A DNA stretch of 64,000 bases from Actinomycetota bacterium (GTDB lineage: Bacteria > Actinomycetota > Acidimicrobiia > IMCC26256 > PALSA-555): the NCBI GenBank assembly GCA_016870355.1, contig VGBR01000001.1, positions 376,989 through 440,988 on the forward strand, given 5' to 3'. Below, piece by piece: positions 1-8,623 of this stretch (position 1 is the stretch's first letter; each line of letters begins with the position of its first letter). The position numbers and the translations under genes were made by a program. Below the pieces are notes generated by a model. That model was not told where the DNA came from and did not search any database. It was given only the letters and a program-made list of their open reading frames with translations.

Positions 1-1
1 C

Positions 2-397
2 GCCGCGGTGCCGACGACCACGGCACAAGTGCGCGCCGTGCTCGAGCAGTCCGTGGCGCTGAACCGCGAGGACTCGTCGCTGGCTCGCTTCCTCGTGACC
101 GTGCCGACCGACGTCCGCCGCCACGCGGAGCTCTCGCCACTGCTCGGCCAGCTGGCGCGCTACAACGAGCGGCTCCTCGGACCGATCGTCGACGGCGCCC
201 TGCGGCGCGAAGAGGTAGCAGCCGGGGTGTCGCGCGCCACGTTGCTCGGCATGCTCGGGGTCATCCTCGCGGGACTGGTGGAGGTCTCCGCGAACCTCAC
301 CACACCCGACCAGCACGCGCGCAACACCGAAGCCGTGCTCGCGCTGCTCGAGGGCCACTTGTTCGAGCCGGTGGGCGCGCCGAGTGCCGGGGCCTGA
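2..397 (+). CDS. TetR/AcrR-type regulator, C-terminal part (partial)
   Basis: The frame is open from the window edge, so the true start and the DNA-binding domain lie upstream. What is visible is an all-helical stretch of about 130 residues of the kind that forms the ligand-binding and dimer domain of TetR proteins (a run such as LARFLVTVPTD, then an amphipathic helix near the end). The helix-turn-helix is not in the window, so the family call rests on overall character and on its place before a dehydrogenase operon 50 bases downstream. It could regulate that operon. A different all-alpha protein is possible. Confidence 0.5.
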   Translation, partial: AAVPTTTAQVRAVLEQSVALNREDSSLARFLVTVPTDVRRHAELSPLLGQLARYNERLLGPIVDGALRREEVAAGVSRATLLGMLGVILAGLVEVSANLTTPDQHARNTEAVLALLEGHLFEPVGAPSAGA

Positions 398-449
398 CAG
401 CGGTCGCGCCGGCCGCGGTCCCACCAACCAACCGGAACAGGAGCAGCCG

Positions 450-1208
450 ATGCCAGAGCAGGTTCGCACCGCGGTGGTGACGGGCGCCGGGCGAGGGATC
501 GGCGAGTCCATCTCCCGCCGGCTCGCCGCCGACGGCTTCTCGGTCATCGCCACCGACGTCGACGAGGCCACGGCCGCGGCCACTGGCGAGGCGATCGGTG
601 GGGTCGGGCGGCGCCTTGACGTGAAGGATCCCGACGACGTCGCCGCGTTCGCGGCCGACGTCGAGCGCTGCGACGTGCTCGTGAACAACGCCGGGGTCTG
701 GCGCTTCACACCTCTTCTCGGGACGAGCCCCGACGACTTCCGCCACGTGATGGAGACCAACGTGCTGGGGACGCTTCTGTGCACCCAGGCGCTGGCGCCC
801 ATCATGGCGCGCGGTGGTGGAGGGTCGATCGTGAACCTCACCTCGCTGACCGCGCGGGCCATCACGCCGTTCGTCGGCGTGTACTCGGCCTCGAAGGCGG
901 CGATCATCGCCCTCACGATCCAGACCGCACTCGAGCTCGCCTCCGATGGGATCCGTGCCAACGCCGTTGGTCCCGGCTTCATCCCCACACCCGGCACCCT
1001 CGACACGTACGGGGCCGACGAGGAGACCCAGCGGGCGCGCGGCAAGATCGTCCCGCTCGGTCGCTACGGGACGTCCGCCGAGGTCGCCGACGCGGTCGCC
1101 TGGTTCGCGTCTCACGAATCGCGCTACGTCACCGGCCAGGTGCTCTTCGTCGACGGTGGTGTGTCCGAGGCCACGGTGCCGTTCCTCTTCCAGGCCCAGA
1201 GCAGGTGA
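450..1208 (+). CDS. SDR family NAD(P)-dependent oxidoreductase
   Basis: Classical short-chain dehydrogenase of 252 residues, predicted to oxidise or reduce an alcohol/ketone with NAD(H). The cofactor loop TGAGRGIG is at residues 11-18, an Asp at about 36 favours NAD, NNAG is at 79-82, and the catalytic Ser132, Tyr145 (YSASK) and Lys149 are all present. The ATG at 450 is chosen because an earlier in-frame start at 384 would run back over the regulator and lacks family similarity. Its stop overlaps the GTG of the next SDR by four bases (GTGA), so the two are translationally coupled. Substrate unknown. Confidence 0.9.
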   Translation: MPEQVRTAVVTGAGRGIGESISRRLAADGFSVIATDVDEATAAATGEAIGGVGRRLDVKDPDDVAAFAADVERCDVLVNNAGVWRFTPLLGTSPDDFRHVMETNVLGTLLCTQALAPIMARGGGGSIVNLTSLTARAITPFVGVYSASKAAIIALTIQTALELASDGIRANAVGPGFIPTPGTLDTYGADEETQRARGKIVPLGRYGTSAEVADAVAWFASHESRYVTGQVLFVDGGVSEATVPFLFQAQSR

Positions 1209-2038
1209 GCGGACCCCGGCTCGACGGCAGGGTCGCGCTCGTCACCGGTGCCGCGAGCGGCATCGGTGCCGAGACCGTCCGTCGCTTCGTGGCGGAAGGC
1301 GCGGCATGCGTCGGCATCGACCTCCAAGAGGAGCCGGGGCGTGCGCTCGCGGCGAGCCTCGGCGAGGTGGTGCGCTTCGTCCCGGGAGACGTGACCGTCG
1401 AAGCGGAGGTCGCCGCCGCGGTCGATCGTGCCGTCGCCGACTTCGGTCGGCTCGATGTGGTGTTCAACAACGCCGGGATCATCGGCGCGGTCGGCCCGCT
1501 CGTGACGACCGACGTCGAGGCTTGGGACGCCACGATGGCCGTCCTGCTGCGCGCGGTCTTCCTCGGCATGAAGCACGGCGCGCGGATCATGATCCCCCAG
1601 CGATCGGGCGTGATCCTGAGCATGGCGAGCACAGCCGGACTCGTCGGCGGTCTCGGTCCGCACGCGTACACCGCAGCGAAGCACGCCGTGATCGGTCTCA
1701 CGCGGTCGGCCGCGTCGGAGCTGGGCCAGCACGGGATCCGGGTGAACGCCATCGCCGCGGGCAACATCGCGACCCCCATGACCGCGACCGTGATCGCCGG
1801 TGACGCGGACGCGGTGCCGACCGCGCACGAATTCATCGAGGCCACGTCGCCGCTCGGACGCGGCGGCGTCCCGGCCGACATCGCCGCCGCGGCGGCCTTT
1901 CTCGCGAGCGACGACGCCGCGTACATCTCGGGGCACTGCCTCGTGGCCGACGCCGGTCAGACCAGTGGCGGCGGACCGGGGACGTTCTCGGGAGTCGAGG
2001 CCGCGATGCTGCGCGAGGCCGGCCGCAGGGGGGTCTGA
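1205..2038 (+). CDS. SDR family NAD(P)-dependent oxidoreductase
   Basis: Second short-chain dehydrogenase, 277 residues, GTG start overlapping the previous stop. It shows TGAASGIG at 14-21, NNAG at 88-91 and the Tyr155/Lys159 pair in YTAAK. An acidic residue closes the second beta strand, which favours NAD. It is followed after one base by the molybdopterin oxidoreductase, so all four genes from 450 to 4537 look like one transcript. The two tandem SDRs differ clearly in sequence and probably act on successive or related intermediates. The pathway cannot be named. Confidence 0.9.
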   Translation: MSGPRLDGRVALVTGAASGIGAETVRRFVAEGAACVGIDLQEEPGRALAASLGEVVRFVPGDVTVEAEVAAAVDRAVADFGRLDVVFNNAGIIGAVGPLVTTDVEAWDATMAVLLRAVFLGMKHGARIMIPQRSGVILSMASTAGLVGGLGPHAYTAAKHAVIGLTRSAASELGQHGIRVNAIAAGNIATPMTATVIAGDADAVPTAHEFIEATSPLGRGGVPADIAAAAAFLASDDAAYISGHCLVADAGQTSGGGPGTFSGVEAAMLREAGRRGV

Positions 2039-2039
2039 C

Positions 2040-4199
2040 GTGCACACGACCCAGACGTTCTGTCGCATCTGCCACGCCGCCTGCCCGATCGAGGTGGACG
2101 TGGATGCGGGCCGGATCACGAACGTGCGCGGTGTGCCGGCCGACCCGCTGTTCGAGGGTTATACGTGCATCAAGGGACGCCAGCTGACCGACCAGCTCCG
2201 TCACCCCGCTCGGCTCCTCGGTGCGCAGCGGCGCGCCCCCGGCGGTCACTTCGAGCAGATCGGCTCGGCGGCGGCGCTGGACGAGATCGCGGACCGGCTG
2301 CGGGCGACGATCGAGCGTCACGGCCCCGCGTCGGTCGCCGTGTACGTCGGCACCGGCGGGTACCAGAGCTCGTGCTCGGTGGCCGTCTCGCGCGCGTGGT
2401 TGAAGGGCTTCGGCTCACGGTCCTTCTACACGTCGCTCACGATCGACCAGCCGGCCAAGGCGATGGTGCCGCCGCTCATGGGGATGTGGGAGGCGGGCTT
2501 CCACGGGTATCGCGACGCCGACGTGCTCATGGCCGTGGGCTACAACCCACTGGTCTCGAGCTTCGGGCCGGCGCACGGGCTGCAAGGGACGAACCCGTTC
2601 GTCGAGCTGCGCCGCGCGAAGCAGCGCGGGATGGCGCTCGTGGTGGTCGACCCGCGCTGCACCGAGCTGGCAACCTTCGCCGACGTGCACCTCCAGGTCC
2701 GCCCGGGTGAGGACCCCGCGCTGCTCGCTGGGATGCTGCGCATCGTGCTCGAAGAGGGCTGGTTCGACGCCGCGTTCTGCGAGCGCTGGTCCGACGGTCT
2801 CGACGAGCTGGCGGCGGCGGTCGAGCCGTTCGACCTGGGCTCGGTGGCCGAGCGCTGCGATGTGCCGGCCGCCGACGTCGTGGCCGCGACCCGACTCTTC
2901 GCCGAGGCGCGCCGGGGCGCCGCGGGGACCGGCACCGGTCCGAGCATGGCCCCGCACTCGAGCCTCACCGAGTACCTCGTGACGGCGCTCAACATCGTGT
3001 GCGGGCGCGTGAACCGAGCCGGCGACCGGCTCGGCGCGGGATGGTTCCTCTACCCCGAGGCGCCGCGGAAGGCCCAGGTCATCGCCCCCCGAGACCCGAG
3101 CCGCGGCCGGCAGCATCGCGTCGTCGACCTGCGCGGGTTCGGCGGGCCCGGGCCGCTGGCGGGCGGTGAGATGCTCACGAGCGCGCTCGCCGAGGAGATC
3201 CTCGCGCCCGGCGACGGTCAGGTACGCGCGGTCGTCGTGAACGGTGGCAACCCGGCGGTCGCATGGCCCGATCAGGCGCTCACGATGCGCGCGCTGCGCG
3301 ACCTCGAGCTGCTGGTGGTCATCGACCACCGCATGACCCCGACGGCGGCGGTCGCCGACTACGTGCTCGCCCCCAAGCTGTCGCTCGAGCGGGCGGACGT
3401 GCCGCACCTCATGGACATGTGGTTCCCGGCGCCGTACACGAACTACACCGAGGCGGTCGTCCCTCCTGCCGGTGACGTCCTGGCCGAGTGGGAGGTCTTC
3501 GCCGGCCTCGCACGGCGCATGGAGACCCCGATCCAGCTCCCGGGGGGCGACCTCTCGGCCGTCGACGACCCCGACGACGACCACGTGCTCGAGCTCGTCT
3601 ACGCGGGGTCACGCATGCCGATCGACGAGGTGCGCCACGCCCGGGGCGTGATCCACGAGGACCGGGCGCTGGTGGTGCAGCCCGCCGACCCCGACTGCCA
3701 GGCCCGGTTCGCGCTCGCGCCGGCGATGTTCACGGCCGAGCTCGACGCGGTGCGTGAGGAGGGGACGAGCGCGCAGGTGCTCGCGCCGGGCCGAGCAGGG
3801 GAGTACCCCTTCCGGCTCGTGTCCCGCCGACTCAAGCACGTGCTCAACTCGCTCGGGACCGAGCTCCCGGGTCTGCGCGCGAAGGGCACCACCAACCACG
3901 CGTACATGCATCCCGCGGACCTCGAGGAGATCGGCGTCGTGCCCGGCGAGCTCGTCGACATCGTGTCGCCGCATGGCAGCATCGCCGCGGTAGCAGCCGC
4001 GGCACCCGACGTGAAGCGAGGAGTGGTCTCCATGGCGCATTCGTGGGGCGACGCGTCGATGGACGACGCCAAGGTGCGTGACATCGGCGCGCCGACCAAC
4101 CGACTGGTGACGACAGCGGTCGGACGGGACCCGATCACCGGGATGGCGGTCCAGAGCGCGATCCCAGTGGCGGTGACGAAGCGGGAGGAGCGCTCGTGA
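2040..4199 (+). CDS. Molybdopterin-dependent oxidoreductase (DMSO-reductase superfamily)
   Basis: 719 residues. The N-terminus carries Cys8-x2-Cys11-x3-Cys15 and Cys43, the normal 4Fe-4S site of this superfamily. The central part holds the bis-MGD domains, including the run NGGNPAVAWP, and the C-terminal 110 residues match a molydopterin-dinucleotide-binding barrel (RLVSRRLKHVLNSLG, then NHAYMHPADLEEIGV). No Tat signal is seen, so it should act in the cytoplasm. The GTG at 2040 is used because the Cys motif sits directly after it. Neighbouring SDRs suggest a catabolic role. No membrane or electron-transfer subunit lies beside it, so the redox partner is unknown. Confidence 0.88.
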   Translation: MHTTQTFCRICHAACPIEVDVDAGRITNVRGVPADPLFEGYTCIKGRQLTDQLRHPARLLGAQRRAPGGHFEQIGSAAALDEIADRLRATIERHGPASVAVYVGTGGYQSSCSVAVSRAWLKGFGSRSFYTSLTIDQPAKAMVPPLMGMWEAGFHGYRDADVLMAVGYNPLVSSFGPAHGLQGTNPFVELRRAKQRGMALVVVDPRCTELATFADVHLQVRPGEDPALLAGMLRIVLEEGWFDAAFCERWSDGLDELAAAVEPFDLGSVAERCDVPAADVVAATRLFAEARRGAAGTGTGPSMAPHSSLTEYLVTALNIVCGRVNRAGDRLGAGWFLYPEAPRKAQVIAPRDPSRGRQHRVVDLRGFGGPGPLAGGEMLTSALAEEILAPGDGQVRAVVVNGGNPAVAWPDQALTMRALRDLELLVVIDHRMTPTAAVADYVLAPKLSLERADVPHLMDMWFPAPYTNYTEAVVPPAGDVLAEWEVFAGLARRMETPIQLPGGDLSAVDDPDDDHVLELVYAGSRMPIDEVRHARGVIHEDRALVVQPADPDCQARFALAPAMFTAELDAVREEGTSAQVLAPGRAGEYPFRLVSRRLKHVLNSLGTELPGLRAKGTTNHAYMHPADLEEIGVVPGELVDIVSPHGSIAAVAAAAPDVKRGVVSMAHSWGDASMDDAKVRDIGAPTNRLVTTAVGRDPITGMAVQSAIPVAVTKREERS

Positions 4200-4537
4200 T
4201 CGTGCTCGTGGGTTGGATCGACGTGGATCCCGCGCGACGGGCCGAGCTGCTGGCCGCCAGCGAGTCGCTCCAGCGGGCCACTCGCGACGAGGAGCCCGGC
4301 TGCCTCGCGTACGTGTTCGCGGCGGATCCGCTCCATGACGGTCGCATCGCCGTCCACGAGGCCTGGAGCGACGCCGATTCGCTCCAAGACCACTTCGCCC
4401 ACGCCAACTACCTCGGGATGCTCGAGCTCCTCGGCTCCGCGGGGATCACTGGCATGGATGTCGCCAAGCACGACGTCGCCCGGAGCGCCCCGGTGTACCG
4501 CCCGGACCGCGTGCCGGACGCGTCGTGGTGGGGCTGA
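4196..4537 (+). CDS. Antibiotic-biosynthesis-monooxygenase-like (ABM/dimeric alpha-beta barrel) protein
   Basis: 113 residues. The pattern is that of ABM-fold proteins: a first strand (IVLVGWIDV), a helix with EPGCLAYVF, then HEAWSDADSLQDHF and a final strand. Such proteins are small dimeric barrels acting as cofactor-free oxygenases or binding proteins. GTG start with a GTGA overlap onto the oxidoreductase stop, so it is coupled to it. It may be an accessory or a downstream oxygenase of the pathway; the family alone does not say which. Confidence 0.75.
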   Translation: MIVLVGWIDVDPARRAELLAASESLQRATRDEEPGCLAYVFAADPLHDGRIAVHEAWSDADSLQDHFAHANYLGMLELLGSAGITGMDVAKHDVARSAPVYRPDRVPDASWWG

Positions 4538-4558
4538 GGCCCGCGGGTCCGCCCGCGG

Positions 4559-5116
4559 TCAGGCGGGCGGACGCTCCCTGGCGCCCTCTTGCTTGATCCA
4601 TCCGATGGCGGCCCGCATCATCTTCACGCCGTCGTAGTCGATGCGTTGACCGGGCTCGATCCGCAGGATCACCCGGTCGGGCGAGTCGAGGAAGCGCTCG
4701 AAGCCGCGTCGGAAGCCCTCGTCACCCGGGCTCACGACCTCGGCCAGGGCCGGGTAGAACCATGCCTTGGTGTCCGCGTCGTCGTGGATCGTGCAGATCC
4801 CCTTGTAGGTGACGGTCTTCATCCCTCCCACCGAGGTGCCGATCGACGACACGCACATCGAGACGCGGGGGTCACGTGCGACCGCCTTGACCCGCGGACG
4901 GTGCGCGGCCGCGGTCGTCCAGAAGCAGCCGTCGCGCCAGAGGTACGCGACCGTCACACCGACCGGCCAGCCCTCTCGGTTCGACCAGATGAACGTGCAC
5001 TCGGTCTGCGCACGCAGCATCGCCTCCTCGTCCTCGGGATCGAGGCGGTACTGCCGCAGGTCCTCGAAGTCGTGCGGTTCGCCGGTCAATGGCTGCCCCT
5101 TCCGGTCGACGCTCAC
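4559..5116 (-). CDS. Pyridoxamine-5'-phosphate-oxidase-like flavin/F420-binding protein
   Basis: 185 residues from a GTG at 5116. It shows the split-barrel pattern of PPOX proteins: a middle strand TVAYLWRDGCFWTTA, then RPRVKAVARDPRVSMCVSS, typical of the strand-helix unit that binds FMN or F420. It is the last gene of the minus-strand Liv cassette and overlaps the livF stop by four bases, so it is co-transcribed with the transporter. It may reduce or bind the imported compound. The enzyme activity cannot be assigned. Confidence 0.78.
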   Translation of the reverse strand: MSVDRKGQPLTGEPHDFEDLRQYRLDPEDEEAMLRAQTECTFIWSNREGWPVGVTVAYLWRDGCFWTTAAAHRPRVKAVARDPRVSMCVSSIGTSVGGMKTVTYKGICTIHDDADTKAWFYPALAEVVSPGDEGFRRGFERFLDSPDRVILRIEPGQRIDYDGVKMMRAAIGWIKQEGARERPPA

Positions 5117-5832
5117 AGCGCGTTCTCGCCGAGGTAGCTCACCTCGAGCATGTCGCGACGTCGGACGAGCTCGTCGGACGCCGCCGCCACCGCGACCTCG
5201 CCGTGCACCAGCACGTAGGCGCGGTCGGAGATCTCGAGTGCCTGGTGCACGTGCTGCTCGACCAGCAGGACGCCGGTGCCGGTGTCGTGCGCGATCGTGC
5301 GCATCAGCGGGAGCAGCGTCTCGACGATGATCGGCGCGAGCCCGAGGCTGAGCTCGTCGACGAGCAGGAGCCGCGGCGCACCGGCGAGCGCCCGAGCGAG
5401 CGCCAGCATCTGCTGCTCGCCGCCCGAGAGCAGCCCGGCCTGGCGGTCGAGCAGGGGCACGAGAGCCGGGAAGTAGTCGAGCGCGCGGGCCAGATCGGCG
5501 CCACCGCGGTGCCCCAGCCGCAGGTTCTCCCGTGCCGTCAGCCCGTAGAAGAGCCCTCGGCGCTCGAGCACGTGCGCGAGCCCGCGGCGCGCGACCCGGT
5601 GGGCGCGCCGAGGGTTCACCGGTTCGCCCAGGACCTTCACCGACCCCGCGATCGCGGGCAGCAGCCCCGAGATGGTGAGCAGCGTGGTGGTCTTGCCGGC
5701 GCCGTTCGGGCCGAGAAGTGCCACGACCTCGCCGGGTCCCACCGTGAGGTCGAGCCCGCGCACCACGGGGACGCCGAGGTAGCCGGCGTCCAGGCCCGAG
5801 ACCTTGAGCAGCGCGCCGCCGTGGTCGGTCAC
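5113..5832 (-). CDS. livF: Branched-chain amino-acid-type ABC transporter ATPase LivF
   Basis: 239 residues. Walker A GPNGAGKT at 41-48, signature LSGGEQ at 135-140, Walker B LLLVDE at 155-160 and switch His194 are intact. The long form with VEQHVHQALE and DRAYVL after Walker B is typical of LivF rather than LivG. The GTG at 5832 overlaps the livG stop by four bases. Together with livG, the fused permease and the binding protein upstream it makes a complete importer for amino acids or another small carboxylate such as an amide or aromatic acid. The family is often wrongly specified from sequence, so the substrate is open. Confidence 0.9.
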   Translation of the reverse strand: MTDHGGALLKVSGLDAGYLGVPVVRGLDLTVGPGEVVALLGPNGAGKTTTLLTISGLLPAIAGSVKVLGEPVNPRRAHRVARRGLAHVLERRGLFYGLTARENLRLGHRGGADLARALDYFPALVPLLDRQAGLLSGGEQQMLALARALAGAPRLLLVDELSLGLAPIIVETLLPLMRTIAHDTGTGVLLVEQHVHQALEISDRAYVLVHGEVAVAAASDELVRRRDMLEVSYLGENAL

Positions 5833-6623
5833 GTCGCGTCCCCGTCGACGCGGTCGAGGGTGTCCGCGAGGCTCTCGCCGAGGTACGCCTCGATGACGCT
5901 CCGGTCGCCCCGGACGACCGACGGCGGTCCTGTGGCGATGACGCGGCCGAAGTCGAGAACGACGAGGTGGTCGCACACCTCCAGCACGAGCCCCATGTCG
6001 TGGTCGACCAGCAGCATCGAGGTGCCTCGGTCGAGCAGGGTGCGGAGGCGCCGGCCGAGCTCGGCGCTCTCGTCGGTGTCGAGCCCCGACGCCGGCTCGT
6101 CGAGGAGGAGCAGCTTCGGGTGCGTCGCCAGCGCGCGCGCGACGGCCACGAGCTTGCGCTGCCCCTGGGAGATCTCGCCGGGGCTGCGGCCGGCGAGCTC
6201 GGCGATTCCCACCGACTCGAGCGCGCCGTCGATCTCGGCGAGCTGGTCGCGACCGAGCCGGGGCCACGCGACCTCACCCGCAAGGCGCCACCAGGGGGGC
6301 CGTTCCGACGCCGCCAGGAGGTTGTCGCGCACCGAGAGGTCGTCGAAGAGCTCCAGCGACTGGAAGGTGCGCACGAGCCCCGCGCGGGCTCGCTGATGAG
6401 GCTTGCTCCGCGCGAGGTCGACGCCGTCGAAGAGGACGCGGCCGGTGCTGATGGGGACGAAGCCGGAGATCGCGTCGACGAGTGACGTCTTGCCCGCGCC
6501 GTTGGGCCCGATGAGGCCCACCAGCTGTCCCGGCTCGACCGCGAGGCTCGCACGGTCGACGGCGCAGACCCCGCCGTAGTTCACCGACACGTCGACGCAC
6601 TCGAGCAGTGCCGCCGCCCTCAT
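5829..6623 (-). CDS. livG: Branched-chain amino-acid-type ABC transporter ATPase LivG
   Basis: 264 residues, with Walker A GPNGAGKT at 39-46, signature ISQGQ at 151-155, Walker B LLLLDE at 171-176 and [12 protein letters not shown] as the switch region, the usual LivG form. The ATG at 6623 overlaps the permease stop (ATGA). It is a separate protein here. In the paralogous cassette at 11332-14163 the same unit is fused to the permease, which makes this arrangement the likely ancestral form. Confidence 0.9.
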   Translation of the reverse strand: MRAAALLECVDVSVNYGGVCAVDRASLAVEPGQLVGLIGPNGAGKTSLVDAISGFVPISTGRVLFDGVDLARSKPHQRARAGLVRTFQSLELFDDLSVRDNLLAASERPPWWRLAGEVAWPRLGRDQLAEIDGALESVGIAELAGRSPGEISQGQRKLVAVARALATHPKLLLLDEPASGLDTDESAELGRRLRTLLDRGTSMLLVDHDMGLVLEVCDHLVVLDFGRVIATGPPSVVRGDRSVIEAYLGESLADTLDRVDGDAT

Positions 6624-8587
6624 CGCGGCCTGCCCTCCAGAAAGCGGGAGGCCCGGGACTGGCGAAGTGCGCCGGCGATGCCTTCCGGGTTCAGCACCGC
6701 CATCGCGACCAGCGCGACGCCACCGATGAAGAGCTCGAGGTTCGCGCTCGAACCGCGGCCGACGATCTCCTGGGTCGCGAAGAAGAAGATCCCACCGGAA
6801 GTCACCGCGCCGGCGATCAGGGCCCCGCCGACGCTGGCGATGCCGCCGATGTAGGCGAACGCGAGGACGGTGAGCGACGCGAAGAGCCCGTAGCTCGCGT
6901 CGGAGATCGTGCCGAAGCGGTAGCCGATGAGCGTGCCGCCCACTCCCGCGACGAACGCTGAGAGCGCGAACGCGACGAGCTTCGTGCGGGCCACGTCGAT
7001 GCCGGCCGCCGCCGCAGCTCGCTCGTTCGCGCGCACCGCCAGCATTCGGCGCCCGAGCGTCGCGCGCCGAAGGTTCATGACGGCGACCACGAGGACCAGC
7101 AGCACCGTGGTCACCATCACGCCGAATGCCGGGCGGAACAGTGCTCCCTTCACGGTGAGACCGAGATCGATGCCGAACAGCTCGGGCTTCGGGATCCGGA
7201 CCCCGCCGCCGGCGATGCTGCCGGTGTAGTCGGGGTTCTTGAACACGAACTCCTGGATGGCGACGCCGCCCGCAAGGGTCACGATGGCGAGGTTGATGCC
7301 GCGCACCCGGAGCGCGGGGAGCCCGACGAGCAGGCCGAAGGCCGTCGCGACCAGCGCGGCAAGAAGCGGCGCGATCGGAAAGGGGATGCGCATGTCATCG
7401 GCGAAGCGGGCCAGGGCGAACCCGGCGATGCCGGCGAATGCCATCTGCGCGAGGGAGATCTGGCCGAGGAATCCGGTGAGCACCACGAGCGACAGCGCCA
7501 GGACCGCGGCGATGAGACTGGTGAGGAGCGCGATCCGCCAGCCTCCGGGCAGGATGAAGAACGCGGCGACGGTGGCGGCGTAGCCGAGACCGAGCTCGGC
7601 CGCCCGAGCGCGGGCGATTGGTGCGCGGGGGAGCCGGGCGATCTCGATCGAGCCGCGTGTCGGGAGCCGGCTCCCGAGCAGCACCAGCGCACCGACGATC
7701 GCCAGGAACGGAAGGCCCTCGCGAGCCCCGATCTCGGGCCACCAGCTCACGTCGACCTGGAGCTGCACGAACGTCGACTGGACCATCCCGATGGCGAGTC
7801 CGGCGGCGCAGGTGACGCCGAACGACGTGAACCGCCCGATCAGCGCGGCGCCGAGCGCCGGGACGAGGTACAGCGCGGTGAACAGCAGCGGGGAGAGCTG
7901 AGTGAGCGGCGACGCGAGGATTCCCACCGCGCCGGCCACGACCGCGGCGGCGGTCCAGTTCAGCGCCGCGAGAGCATCGGGGGAGAGGCCGAGCGTGATC
8001 GCACCCCGCTCGTCCTCGGCGGCGGCGCGTGTCGCAAGGCCGAAGCGGGTGAAGCGGTACACCGCCCACAGCGCGATCGCCAGCGTGATCGCGATCCCCG
8101 CCAGCCAGAAGCCGTCCCGAGGCACGGTCAGATCTCGCGCGATCGTGACCGGCTCCGACGGAAGGATCTTCGCCGGGCTGAGGATGGTCGACTCGAAGCG
8201 CAGCTGCACCATCGCCAGGACGGCCACGAGCACACCCACCGAGGCGACCACCTTGGCCAGCGCGGGGGCCAGCCTCAAGGGTCGGAACACGAAGGCGTAG
8301 ACGAGCAGGCCGAGGGCGGCCGCGGTCGCGAGCGAGATGGCGATCGCCGGGACGAACGCCATCTCGTCGCCACCATCGATGCGCTCGGGCAGGCCCGGGA
8401 ACGGGAGCACGTAGTCACCGTCGGCTCGCAGGCCGTAGAAGACATACGCGACCCACGTCGCGATCGCGCCGTAGGCGAAGTTGACCACGCCCGAGCCGCG
8501 GTAGGTGAGGACCAGCCCCATCCCGAGCATGGCGATCACCGCGCCGGCCCCGGAGCCGAGCAGCAGGTAGAAGGCGTAGTCGGTCAC
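6620..8587 (-). CDS. Fused LivH-LivM branched-chain amino-acid-type permease
   Basis: 655 residues, about the sum of LivH (300) and LivM (330). The first half has the LivH hallmark GSGVVNFAYGAIA near residue 32 and about eight hydrophobic helices. The second half, from about residue 340, has the LivM hallmark [16 protein letters not shown] and a further set of helices, ending [10 protein letters not shown]. The two permease halves that usually form a heterodimer are thus one chain. GTG start at 8587. The stop of the binding-protein gene lies 36 bases upstream, so they form one operon. Confidence 0.92.
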   Translation of the reverse strand: MTDYAFYLLLGSGAGAVIAMLGMGLVLTYRGSGVVNFAYGAIATWVAYVFYGLRADGDYVLPFPGLPERIDGGDEMAFVPAIAISLATAAALGLLVYAFVFRPLRLAPALAKVVASVGVLVAVLAMVQLRFESTILSPAKILPSEPVTIARDLTVPRDGFWLAGIAITLAIALWAVYRFTRFGLATRAAAEDERGAITLGLSPDALAALNWTAAAVVAGAVGILASPLTQLSPLLFTALYLVPALGAALIGRFTSFGVTCAAGLAIGMVQSTFVQLQVDVSWWPEIGAREGLPFLAIVGALVLLGSRLPTRGSIEIARLPRAPIARARAAELGLGYAATVAAFFILPGGWRIALLTSLIAAVLALSLVVLTGFLGQISLAQMAFAGIAGFALARFADDMRIPFPIAPLLAALVATAFGLLVGLPALRVRGINLAIVTLAGGVAIQEFVFKNPDYTGSIAGGGVRIPKPELFGIDLGLTVKGALFRPAFGVMVTTVLLVLVVAVMNLRRATLGRRMLAVRANERAAAAAGIDVARTKLVAFALSAFVAGVGGTLIGYRFGTISDASYGLFASLTVLAFAYIGGIASVGGALIAGAVTSGGIFFFATQEIVGRGSSANLELFIGGVALVAMAVLNPEGIAGALRQSRASRFLEGRPR

Positions 8588-8623
8588 ATGAGGTGGTCGA
8601 GGAGCCGCCGGGTCACCTGCCGG

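Noticed and set aside
2040-4537. Idea that the molybdoenzyme operon is an anaerobic respiratory system
   Set aside because: No Tat signal, iron-sulfur subunit or membrane anchor is encoded beside it.
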